Source: Puffinus mauretanicus (Eukaryota > Chordata > Aves > Procellariiformes > Procellariidae). Taken from it: a DNA stretch of 64,000 nt. The translations under genes were made by a program, and so were the position numbers. The stretch covers positions 2,046,001 to 2,110,000 of the forward strand of contig JAJKFH010000385.1 of the NCBI GenBank assembly GCA_023333565.1, read 5' to 3'. The notes below the pieces were generated by a model that worked only from the letters and a program-made list of their open reading frames with translations, was not told where the DNA came from and made no database searches. Of this stretch, positions 48,401 through 60,600 are shown one piece after another. Each line of letters begins with the position of its first letter. The first letter of the stretch is position 1.

Positions 48401-51400
48401 AAACATCATTACCTAAAGCAAGAGCCACCGCTCCCCATGACATCTAGAGACAACAGCGTCCGTTTTGCCAAATAGCCTGAGTTTGTTTATACAGAACGAG
48501 AGAGAGTTTACAAAGATTTATTTTAACTGAGTGTGACTCAAAGAAGTTGATAGCCGTATGACTAAGAATGCTGTGGTGTTAAACAGGGGTAAATATCTGC
48601 CGAAATATTTTTAGATTGCAATGAATATATTGGAAAATACTAAATCATGCTAGTTCCTGCTAACCGTGCTGAAAGGACACTAAGTGGGGAAGCTCGTGCT
48701 TGTCTCCAAACACTGATAATACATAAACTCTGTGAATGCAGAGAAATTGTTGAGTTTGTTAGGTAAACATGTCTTTATTCAGCAGAGCACTTGTAACGAC
48801 GAGTTTAAGCCCCTCTGCTCTAGAACTCTAGAATGTATTTTTCTGGGGCAACAAATAATTAGAAGTGATAAGCTGAAATTAAAAAAAAAATGAAAAAAAT
48901 CATATGAAAGTCAGATGGGGATCAAAGGATAAAAATATTGTCAACGGCACTGCAGGCTGCACATTATCTTCTAAGGGAAGCAAGAGGCATCTTCTTTTAA
49001 ATGGAATTCAAACACTATTAGGGAGCACAATGCTGGGAACAGCCTGCTATGAGGTGGGGACATCTTCTGTGAGTTTGCTAATTTGTTTCTTCTTCCGTAC
49101 TTTTTTTGCTCCCCTGTGTTAAAATGCTAAGATATTTTGCTTCTAGACATTGCAGAGTATTTATTTAAAAAAAAAAACAAAACTTTTTTGTATTTTAGTG
49201 CATTTAGTACTTATATAACTCTAACTGGACTTTTATCTAAAATTATTTGATCTGACATGCAAAAATACTGTCATCGTATTTTAAGATTTCTAAATCAAAC
49301 ACTTGAAATCTGTCCACTTCTATGGTCTCTGTACCTCCGTGCTGTCTTTCCAACAGCAACCCTGTTTCATTTACAATATAGGACCCACCACCTATTCAGC
49401 AGCTCCTCAAAGCTTTGATTTTATCCTCCTTTTCAATGTTCGTTCTCTTGAAGGACTGATGGTGAGGGAAGGGGCTGTAGGGAGTGTGGAAGATGGACGG
49501 AGAGTCCATGGGGAGATTTCCCGGTGGGGTTTGATTTTGTCTGGGGGATGGGGCAGGATTTCTTTCAGGACAAGGAATCCCATTCCTCAGCATGCACAAG
49601 CACACACTTTCTACAGGAGAGATGTGGGCTCTGCGTGCAGCTGTGCTGGGGGGCGGGGGTGTGTGTATGATGAACGGACGGACAGGACCCTACTCCTGGA
49701 TCCTGTTGTGACTGTGAACACCTTTTAAAACTCCTTTCCCTTGAAATAAACCTACAGTGTGACCCATGGTCGGTAAGGGGCTCAAAGACACACGGAGAAG
49801 ATGATCTTCAGAGAGCTCAGCCGTTAAATGTGAGCAAGTAGCACACAGTGCTGAGCATACACAAAGATCTCAAAGATTTATAACTTGACCAAATCTGGCT
49901 GGAATTTGGTAGGGGTGGATGAACGTATTCACTTAACAAAGGCCATTCTTCCCCAGCCCCCAAAATCCAATCTGTTGCTCTAGGGTATGTAAGCTTGAGA
50001 TCTGTTTATAGAAAGGACAGAGAATTTTGTTTAACATCAGTATAGCAAAGTATACATCCTTTGTTTTAATCTCAAAAATGTTTGGCATATTTTGCCTTAA
50101 ATTAAAAATAGATTAAAAATCCCCACTCTTTCCAGCACAAAAATGGTCAGTGCAAATGCTAGTTTATCAGAGCAATAAACAGCAAAAATCAAGATCTTAC
50201 AAAGGTAAATGTTGGCTGACCTTAACGAGGCACACTGCTATTGACCTTCCCTGTAACCTAACAAAGAATCGCTCTGAGGGACCTTCCTTTGACCTGCCAT
50301 AGCTGCAGCATTCGCTACGGTATCCCAGCATAAGGATGATAAACTCCATCTTCACCCCCACACCTCCAGCCTAGCTATAGCGATATTTGGATTTCATGTG
50401 TGCTATGTATTGACAGCTTCTATTTTATATCCAGTCAAGTAGGAAGCCTTCAAAATACTTAAAAATCACAGTTACCATAAATGAATCTATAATAAATAAA
50501 TAAGACACTCCAATCCATTAAAAATCCAAAGGCTCTGTTGTTCTTATCTGGATGCATAGATTTAAACCTATATGTACTCTAGCAAAGGTGACCTGAGCTT
50601 GGAAGTGGCTCACAGGCTGGCTCAGGACACGGGATTGGAAGTTAGGGTGCTCTGGTTTTGTAGTTAAATTCCTAAAAGCAGATAAAAGCACTCCAGTTAG
50701 TAGATTCTGGTGAAGAACTTTGAAAAGTGAAGAAAATAATCCTATCCATTACTGAATAGCTCTATTAAATGATGAGAAAGAGCTCGGCACCACCTTGTTA
50801 TCTGCACATGACCTCTCCTGAGGCATCTGTGGCCAAAAATAAAAAAGAAAAGAAAAAAAAGGACAGATTAAGCAAGCGCTGCAGACTGCTGCGTTTGAAA
50901 GCAGATCTTCAGGACAGAGCTTTCCACAGAGTCATTTGAGGCAAAGGTCACATGTGTGCATATAAAATCATTCCTGAAAGCAGCGCCTTTGTCCCCCAGC
51001 TATCTCCCAATGGAGCCATTGTCCCGACGGAGCAGCTGGCACCCTGACTTCAGCTGCGCAGCATCGGGATCCCAGGCCCAGGGTGGCCAGGCAGTCCCCC
51101 TGGGAGCCGGCCCAGGGCCAAGGTAGCCCGTGACTTCCCCAGGCAAGTGCATCTGCCAGCAGCCACTGCCGGGGCCAGGGCGAAGCAAAGTTTCCACGTC
51201 AAACTTCAGTCATGGAGAAAAAAGACCCACTGGTACGGTAGGAGCATCTTCCCTCCCCTTCCACCCTGTGTGTTCTTCTGGCTTGTTGAAGTAGTCTTAA
51301 ATAAATATAATTACAAGTAAAGTCAGGCTATGAAGTAGCATGAATGTGTTTTTGCCAAGTGCAATTTGGATTGGGATTTGGCAAGTTGGAAGTCCTTTCA

Positions 51401-53903
51401 ATGTGCATTCAGGGGTGATGTCGGAAGTGCTCTGATTCATAAGTGAAGTAGAAAGTGTTATTTAATGCACAGAGAAGAAAATGTATTGTAAAAATCATAG
51501 TAGATCTCTTATAGCTTGTTTTACCTTCTGAAGATGTCTTCTCTCTTAAACTTTTTAATATAAACTGCGTTTCATATAAATTGTTACCTTATAGCAATGT
51601 TAAAATTGGCATCAAGCACAGACACAAGCAAAGTATCTTATGTTTTGCTTGTATTTACCTCCTACAATATTAATATTGGGCAAGTACATAATTATGAGTT
51701 TAAAACTCCCACATCGCTTGGCTTTTGATTTATATTAAAATTTTCAGTGTCTGGAGCTTCACTGGCAAAGTCTTGGGCTTAAAGGCAGTCTGTCTAAATA
51801 AGGTTCCTATTACAGGCACCTCTACCTAAGCCTTTTTCTCCAGAGGAAATATATGGATTTCTTTAATCAGGGCAGTAACATCTCAAGGGTCTGTAATTTT
51901 TTTCATAACTCCCTTGCCACAAATGTAAAGTGCTGATTATAGAGGCAAGTTGATAAGGAGTTAATAAAACAGTGCATGCCTTGTAGTTCTCCTCCGTATG
52001 GTTGGACTCATAATGGTTTTGATTACTCTGATTTTGAAGTATTAATCATTGGGTCCATCTTTTGAGTCTCTTTTGCTTCTGATTTGCTTAGATTTTAATT
52101 GTGATTTGCTTCTAATTGCTACTGATCTATGCAAGCTTCCTGCCAGCATGCGTCAGTGGTGTGCAGGCTGCTCCTTATTGCTATCACATCTGTGATGGTA
52201 ACGCTGAGCTCTGCAAGTCAAAGCAGGGCACTGACTTGTCGGATTCAAAAATAGAGCATTTCTGTTGCAAAGCAGGTGTTGCTCCCTTTGTCTGAAACAC
52301 TGCGTTACCAGAGCGGTATCGAGGCTCTGTCTGCAGCTTGAGCCAGCACTACATGAGTGCTCCAGTCTTCCGCACTGGACGTGCGGTGGGGTGGTGGGGA
52401 GGGGGCTGGGGCTGGTAGAGAGCACTGGCTGTGCCTGGTGGGTAGGGAGAGGTAGCAGGGGGCTGCCTGTCCCTAAAAGACAGAAGAGGCTGACTCTGCC
52501 CCTAACAGTGCCTGCCCACAGGTGACCTGCTGAACTCTTCAGGGACGGCTACGAACATTTTTAGGTTAAGAAAGAGCTCCTCATGAAGTCCAAGGCTGTA
52601 GAAATACTTCCTCCTAGCAGGCCTGTATAGGATGTTAAGAAAACAAAACAGTGCTCCATTTGTGTAGTAATATTTATTCTACAAAATCTTGCCTTATTTC
52701 AGAGGATGCAATATGATGGTTAAACTATGAGTTTAAAATCACTGCAGTGGGGAGGTTTCCAATTATTCATCAAGGATGCCAGCTGAATTTGAATGTCAGA
52801 TAGCTAAAGATATGTTAGCATCATTCTTGAAAGCTGTAGCTGTTAATAACAGCGCTCACATAGCAGCCTTCACCGAAGGACGCCAAATGTAATCCTTTGA
52901 CATTAGTTGAACTGGAAGTGGAGGTAATGAATATTTCTCAGAGACAAATGAAAGATGGTAGCATGAGACTGCTCCTGGCAGCACTGGGGCTAGCACCACC
53001 TTGTCCGAATTCCCATGCACTATTGTAAGTGCTCGTTTATGGCGCTTCACTAAATTAATGGGTCACTTATGAAAATGGAGCAGAACCTGTTATTGCTGAC
53101 ATGCCAGTAACACAAACTGGTTTTCATGTGCTTGCAAATCTGGAGGCATCCTTGACCTCCGCACTTTGCTGGACAGGGGCTTTTGAGCCTCCCAGCGCTG
53201 CTCTCCCCATGCTGCCCGCGCCAGCCCAGCTGGGATGCACCCTCCCTTGGGCTCTTCACCGGGTGAAATGACGACTATGTTTGCAGGGTGTTAGACCAAA
53301 TGATCTCACAGGCTTTCTTTGTCTCAAAATCCATGAAACTGCACTCCATGCACTTGGAGTAAAGGAGAACAGGGTCACTGTCACTTCAGTACACAAAGAC
53401 ATGTAAATATAGAAATAAAAACATATGGACTCTATCAGCATTGGATAAATATTTTGCTGTTGTGTACTGTTTAAATTCCATGGGAAAGATTCACGATAAA
53501 TGGTCTTTCGTCCTAGCAGGCTTCATATTTCAAAGTATTGAAGTGAAGAATTGCTTAGAAGTTCCAGTTGCTAGTGCTGTACATGAAAAATTGGATGAAA
53601 AGAGATTAAAAATACAAAATAGTAGCAGGTATGCTCAGCTCCTGTCTTCTCACCCTGAGCCAGACAGAGCTTTTCTCCTATTGCAAATGGGCCTTCCTTA
53701 CATCTGTGACTTGAAGATAAATTGTGTCTTCAGATAACTCCTCTTCTAATAAAATTCTTGTCCAGCCACTCTCTTTTCATTTCTGTGGGAGACTTCATGC
53801 CCTCTTTCCATTCTTTTTATTGTGAAGTACCTCAAAATTTTAATCTATAAGCTTTCCCCTTTGTTTATCTAATTTCATAATATCTTGTAGAGATTTTTAA
53901 TAG
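39476..53903. other. Long intergenic stretch, no recognised gene
   Basis: About 14 kb without a coding exon I can identify. A minus-strand open frame of 136 codons at 45185-45595 and a + frame of 144 codons at 46905-47339 are unrecognised and may be chance. I saw no CR1 or LTR. A short GGTGTTAGACCAAATGATCTC near 53287 faintly resembles a CR1 tail. Confidence 0.5.
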
Positions 53904-53908
53904 GAAGC
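53904..53908. repeat. Target-site duplication, left copy (GAAGC)
   Basis: GAAGC directly before the TG that begins the LTR, matched by GAAGC at 54670-54674 directly after its terminal CA. Confidence 0.85.
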
Positions 53909-54669
53909 TGTGGTGGGTTGACGTTACCTGGCTGCCAGAGCTGCTCTCTCACTCCCCCTCCTTAACAGGGAGAAAATATGATGGAAAAGCTCATGGACTG
54001 AGATAAAAACAGGGAAATCACTTACCAGTTAGCATCATGGGCAAAACAGACTCGACTTGGGGAAAATTAATTCAATTTATTGCGAATTAAAATAGATTTA
54101 GATAGTGAGAAGCAAAGACAAAAATTAATACAGCACCTTTCTTTCCCCTTTTCCCAGGTTCACCTTCAGTCCTTCATTCCTGATTCCTCCACCTCCTCCC
54201 CACTACCCCAGGCAGCATGGGGGGTTGTGATCAGTCCATAGCAGCCCCTCTCTGCTGCTCCTTCCTCCTCACACGTCTCCCTGCCCCACCGTGGGCTCTT
54301 TCCACGGGCTGCAGTCCTTCAGGATAAACCCACTTCACTGAGGTATTTTCCATGGGCTGACAGGGAATCTCTGCTCCGGCGCCTGGAGCACCTCCTCCCC
54401 TCCTTCTTCATGACCATGGTGTTCTGCAGGGCTGTTCTCACACTTCTTCCCTCACTCCTCACTACCTGCACAGAGTTTTTTCCCCTTTCTTCAATATGTT
54501 TTACCAGAGGTGCCACCATCTTGGCTGAGGGGCTCAGCCGTGCCCTGCGGTGTGGCTGCTGGAGCCGGCTGGAACCGGCTGTGTCTGGCACGGGGCAGCC
54601 CCGGCCTCTCCTCACAGAGGCCGCCCTGCAGCCCCCGCTGCCAGCAGCTGGACACGGACACCCGATACA
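53909..54669 (-). mobile_element. Solo LTR of an ERV, flanked by 5-bp TSD
   Basis: A 761-bp block begins TGTGGTGGGTTGACG and ends ACCCGATACA, with TG...CA termini and a perfect 5-bp duplication GAAGC on both sides. The sequence type (AACAGACTCGACTTGGGGAA; ATCTCTGCTCCGGCGCCTGG; GCACCTCCTCCCCTCCTTC) is one I recall as a common avian LTR. Minus orientation is inferred from an AATAAA on the minus strand at 54076-54081 and from U5 similarity to the LTR at 27100-27610. A 5-bp duplication fits ERVL-type elements. No internal viral genes remain. Confidence 0.88.
54076..54081 (-). terminator. LTR polyadenylation signal AATAAA (minus strand)
   Basis: TTTATT on the + strand, AATAAA on the minus strand, about 170 bases before the 3' end of the minus-oriented LTR, where an R/U5 boundary is expected. 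Confidence 0.6.
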
Positions 54670-54674
54670 GAAGC
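54670..54674. repeat. Target-site duplication, right copy (GAAGC)
   Basis: Matches 53904-53908 exactly. Confidence 0.85.
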
Positions 54675-57600
54675 CTTAAATCTTGACCTCATATCTACAA
54701 AAATAATGCACAATTTTACATGTTTCTGGACTCTCACCTTCTGATCTTCTGTTTCCATGTATTTTCTGGCTATTTAAATATTTTAACCTGGAAGCCTTCT
54801 AGTTTTGGAAGGCATCTCTGGCTTTGCTATCACTCGTCTCTTCATTGCCTTTTTCTTTTTTTTTTTTGTTTTGAGGAGTTCTTGGGAACTCATCCTTGAA
54901 CATAACCTTATTTTTTCCTCTCATGTCGGCTGGTGTAGAAACCTGCACATCATTTGTGGAACATGGCCAGAGTTGTTCCTGCTGTTCTTCTCCTGAAACC
55001 CTCCCTCCCACGGCAGCTCCCTCCCATCCCCATTACTGCAGTTTCCCATTTTATTCTCTTCACAGCTCTTTATTTTTTGCTGCTTGTTATTAAATAGCAT
55101 GTTCAGCTGAGGTCCTTCCTCTCATCCCTGTGGTGCTCAAAGAACTTGGGATATATGAACTGTCCCGGGTAACACCACTTTGTTCCTACAGACTTTTTGA
55201 TCTAATGCCAAATTTCAAGCTTCTGGCTTTGATTGGCATGTGTCAAAATGCAGGTAGCTGTAAGGACACGGCAGGGTGCGCTTCCTAGGCTGTCGGGCCA
55301 CGCGTGCACTTAGCTGGGACTAACCCATGAGGAGATGTTCCCAGACAGGTTCATATGCTTGTGTTTACAAACAAACCATCCCACCAGGTCATTCTTTTGC
55401 CAGACATGGATAATTTGCAAGGGGGAAACATGTGGACCTGAAGAAAGGATGATTTTACTGCTCTGTCCGTGCTGTAGCAAAAGTTGTTAGAGTCAGTGCA
55501 GGCAGGACATCTCTGAATGGGCTCCACAGGGAATCACTCCAGAGTTTACGGAGAGCCCTGTGCAAACCTGGGACAGGATTTGAACACTTGTCTCAGCACT
55601 TTGCAAACAGCATAACAAAGCAGAGGGGAGGAAATACAGCCTAGGGACACCCCATCCCATGCCCTGTGTTTTCATTGACTTGACTCTAGCGGCTCAGCTC
55701 TGCAGAATTTCTCCAAACTGCCTTATTTTAGTGCCAGTCCTTGAGGCAGGACGAGATTTTGGTGCAGCAGGAAGCACCAGCACTCTTGACAAATAGCTGT
55801 AAAAAAGGTGAAAGAGAATAAAATTAATTTGAAGATAGAAGTTACTACAGAATATCTAAGGATACAGATAGCTGTAGAAGTTATTTACAGAATATTTGCG
55901 CACCTATTGCTGTATATTTCCCCTTGCAGAAAAACCTTTTCAGTCGTATTAGCTGTATGTGCCTGGTGCCATTGCTGAATGTGACAGCTTGAAAAAATTT
56001 TCTGGCCATGGCAGGAGAATAGGGAATGGGCCAAGGGCTAGTGGGGGTTACTGGAGCTGGGACAGGATGGTGGTGAGGAACCAGTGTTGTGGCAGCAGCA
56101 GCAGAGGGACTGGAGGATCAGCCCTGCACCAAATTTAGTGTCAGGGCTACCAAAGCTGGGACAGAGAAACTGATTGCAGCTGCAGGGGCTGTAACAAATT
56201 GCTACCCCTCTGGTTGCTCCAGTCCACAGTTTGGTATGTCAGCACGGCCTTGGACATGAGTGGGGTGGCGGGAAGAGGCTGAAGGCAGCCTGGTCCTCAT
56301 CTATATCAACATCAGTGAAGAATGTTGGGTGCAATACTTTCATTTCAAAGTTTTAATAGGTTGTATGAAGAGAAAATATGGCTTCTTTCAGCCATCTTTG
56401 GAGAAAGAAGAGCATGAGCTTGTGGCTGGGGTTGGTACCAGCAGCAGATGACCATGGTGGGATCTGGAAGATGAGGACGATGGCTCCTCCATGCGGCCTG
56501 AGTGCGTGGCTCAGGCCAGGAGAGTCATTCCTCAAAGGCTCTCTTTGCACCCCCAAAAGGAATTTTGGCTGAGACAATCAAAATCGTCCCATGGATGAAA
56601 ATATGGCCATTACGAGGAGGTGAGGAAAAATGTCCTGATGAAACAACACTTTGTAAATAATTAAGTTGCTATCACCTGTAACTGCTTGCTTTCCTTTCTT
56701 TGCACGCTGCGGCTGCATAGCTAAGGTGGCAGTGAAGACAACAGGCAAACCCAAGACAAGGTCACCCCTTCAGGGTGGGACAGAGGGGAGGGATCACTGC
56801 TATAAAATTGGGTGAAATTCCCTTGGACTGATGGCCCTTCATTCAGGATAAATGTAAGAAGCCCTTAAATGCCTCTTGGATACCAAAAACAATAGGATTC
56901 CTTTCCCTGCTCAAGGAAACAGCATTTTTTTGTACATTCTTCGTAAATGACAGGATTGTACTAAAGAATTGCTTGTTGCCACAATCTAAGTCCTCTCTTA
57001 AAGGAAACAACCTGAAGGGTCTCAACCTCAGCTGGCTGCCAAGTCCAAAAGGATTCATTACTTAGGTCATTTGTGCTTGACACATAAATTCAATGCATCT
57101 AAATAGGCTCTAATTTTTTAACATCCCTTAATGTATATTGGACTTGTGCAGTGCAACTGAAACAGGACATTAACAATAGACTAGAGATCACAAGGACGGT
57201 TTTCTCTCCCCAAGCCCCACAACAGAGAGAACAAGAAGGAAAGAATCCCTTTTGGAACCTCCAAAGCTCTGTTCTCCTAATATATTTTGTCTCTTTTTTC
57301 ACCCCCAACACTAAGATGTCTTTTTCTGCCCTTCCATTGCTCTGCCCAGGCAGCCCAGCATTTCGCAGGAGATGGCTGTGACAGTCATGGGATATTGGGT
57401 GCCCGTCGCCTACTGTGCTGTCCTGGCGGTTGCTGCTGGCAGAGTCAGGCCTGGTTTATTTGCTGAAGCTGCTGCCTCTCCAAAAGCCTCCCACGCCTCT
57501 GCCCTGTGCCCTCTGTCCTGCAGTCTGACTGCACTTCCACCTGCCCTTATACAACGGGGCTTTGGGGTTAGCTTATTTGTTTTATTTATAATGCGTCAGA

Positions 57601-60600
57601 GTAGGAAGCAATGAAAATAGAAGCTTTCTTAGTGTCATTTTTTTAAACCAATACCTTCCAAAACTATGCTGAATTATCTGCAGAGTCAGGATGCCTACAA
57701 GCAGGGATATGAACATGAAATTATAGTCTAATACTCATTTTCAAAACAGCTGGCATGGCTTAAGCTACCACAGAGGAAGTTTGTATGTGCTCCTGTTCCG
57801 TCTCAGTGCAAAGTGAACCCGGTTTGCCCCAGGGGTAGGGATGTTCCTCCTCTGCTGACTTCACCTGTCACCTGAAGATATTGCTGCTCCCTGCCTGTTT
57901 CCATCGTCTATCCTGGCTTCTTTACCCAAAGTCTGTTGTTTTGTTGTTGTTTTTTTTTTAAAGGTGATTTAATCATAGTGTTCCTAAGTACCAGGCTGGA
58001 GGAAGATCACCCAAGCAGTGAAACTCCTGTGGTTGGTGCAGTGTGGTGCAGAGGAGGGGGAACCAGGCTGGGCAACTCTTCACCCGAAAGGGTGAAATGT
58101 TGAGTTTGGTGAAATGTTGAGTTCGCACACCTGAGCAGGGACAGCAGGCACTGGAGGCCTTCCCTTCAGCTGGGAAAGCTGTTGCTGGAAAAGGAGGTGT
58201 CTCCATTCTCTTCACCAGAATGGTAGTTTACTCAAGTCCCTTTTTACGTGGGTTGGATCAGACGTTGCCTTCAAAGGTGTTTGGTTGCAGCGTCTTGGAG
58301 AAGGGGCAATAATGGACAGTGAAAGGACGCTAAATTAAATAGCCCCAGCTGTTTTGCAGGCTCTCTGTGGTTGCCCAGGAACATCTGTCTGCCCTGAGAA
58401 ACTTCAACAAATATAATTTCAAGCTGACTTTAGTCTTGTCTGCTGTGAAAAAGAGATTTACTGGAGTGGGGAGCCTTCTGTGAAGGCTGAGCAAAGCAGA
58501 GCTGCTTTTGTTTTACAGCAGTCAGCAGCCATTAAACCGAGGAACTGATTATTTCTGAAAATCTGGTATTGCTAGATGAAAAAAAAGATGAGTTAGAGGA
58601 ACAAAACTTAACTCAGTAAGATTATTTGCTTTAAAAGATTGAAGAAATCTGTTAATATTTAAGTGGCCAGAGTTTCCCTGCAGTCTACTTGTTTAATCTA
58701 TTAAAAAAAAGATTCTTTTTTCCTTTTCAAAGTTTTATGCTGAAAAGGTAAAAAAAGTATTTACATCAAAAAAACTCAACAGTCCTTATGCACACCCATG
58801 CTAGCACAGAGTTGCATATTTTTGATTTCTAGTACTTACCTTTATTTTTTTTATATTGCATTCCTGCAGAGCTTGAAATTTATTGTTACACATTATGATA
58901 TGGGTTTAAAAAAAATCCAGCAATGGATCACATTGTTTTGTTGTTGAAATGTCGTTTATACTTTTCTCGCCCGGAGAAAACAGGGAGTACTGTTCCAACA
59001 GGATGTTTTTCCCTTTGTACTTACATTTGTCATCTTTGCACTCAGCTGTAATCAGAAAAAAAAGCTGGCATTCGACTAAAGCGGTGGTGACATGGTTCAA
59101 CTTAGGAAAATTTGTGATGCTTGGAAAGTAGCCCATCTGTCTGAAATGACCTAAAAAGTAATATGCAATTGTTTTACGCTTTTGTGTTTTGCCATTAAAA
59201 CAGGCAGCAGCAGATGCATGTGAAGAAATGGAGAAAGCCGAGCGCATGCTGCGGTGCCGCTGCTCCCCTGGGAGCAGCAGCGAGTCGGGGGGAAGAGAAG
59301 TGCTTGTCTGTGCTCTGCCCTCGCTCCCCTGGCCACAGGATGCCACTTACAGCACCAGGCTTGGGGTTCAGAAGCAGCAGCAGCAGCTTGCGGCTCACTG
59401 TATCTCACAGACACGCTGCTTCCAGGGCTGAGGAGCAGAGCAGGGAACTCATCCAACTGCAAAACCTGTCAAAGGAAGGGAATTCTTTAACCTGTTTTGA
59501 CTTGCAGCGTGGCCCTAGGAATGGTTGTTTGGGATGAGAGGGATGGAAGTGATGGCAAGGACTAGGCAGTCTGCCAGGGCTGCTGGTAGACGCTTGGTAT
59601 CTGGACTCTACCTGCTGGTTTTATTTCTGTTCTGAAGGAAGAGGGCAGAAAATCCAGTTATTTCCAAGTTAATCAAATGCCTCACCCCTCTCAAAAGCTG
59701 CAGATAGCTTAAGCGTTTATAAGTTATAAAGATGATTCTTTCAACTACGACATAAATCAGTACTTCCAAAAAGCAGTTGCAGATGGGACTAAGTCTGTGA
59801 CAGTGTTAGCTGTGTCTTCATTTTATGCGTTTTTCTTTGAGCAAAAGCCTGTGCAATTCCTATTGTATCCTCCTCCACAGAAGTGTTCATGGGGCCACTC
59901 AATGAATCAGATCAGGCAGTTTAGCCAGCTTTTAATAACTTATTTTTCTTTTTCAGAGGACACCTGAAAAAGATGTCCTGATTTATTCAGGATTTTTCTT
60001 TAAAAGAGGATTTCCTTCTCTTTATGCTGGACTGATTGCATTTAGTGGTGCAGTCTTGCAGTCCCTGTGCAAATAAAATAGCTCCGCACTTGAGTTGGAT
60101 TTGTGTTCATGTGAAGTAGCTTCAAGGCCCAGAAGGCCCACAGCCTTTCTTTTTTTTTTTCTTAACTGCAACACTGTCACAGCCTGTCCTATGTTCATGC
60201 ATTCATTTACCGTGCCAAAAACGCTTTCATAGGTACAGACACCTGTAGGTCACCATAACAGCAGCCAGTTCTTCAGTCTTGAGATGCCTCCTTGTGCATA
60301 GAAACAGGGGGAAAATGTGCCCACATGAGGGCATGTCCCTGTTTGTTGTGGGGAAATCCTCTGTTTCCAGCCTGATCGCACTTTGCTTTTTCCCCAGAAG
60401 TATCAGTGCTGCCGAGCATAGATGTCCAAAGCCTCAACTGCAGGCAAACTGAGAACAATATTCTTAGTGACATATCTCTTTAAACTGAAATCAAATAGGG
60501 TTTTGCTATTTAGAAAATACCAGTGTTTTTTTAGATTAACGATAAGAAAAATATTAATTAAAATACTTCTTTTTTGATCCAAGTGCCAAAAACATTAAAA

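Noticed and set aside
53280..53330. CR1-tail-like GTGTTAGACCAAATGATCTC
   Set aside because: Too short and diverged, with no octamer repeat and no CR1 sequence upstream.
54319..54679. Open frames on both strands inside the LTR (98 and 89 codons)
   Set aside because: They lie within a noncoding GC-rich LTR and share no retroviral protein motif.
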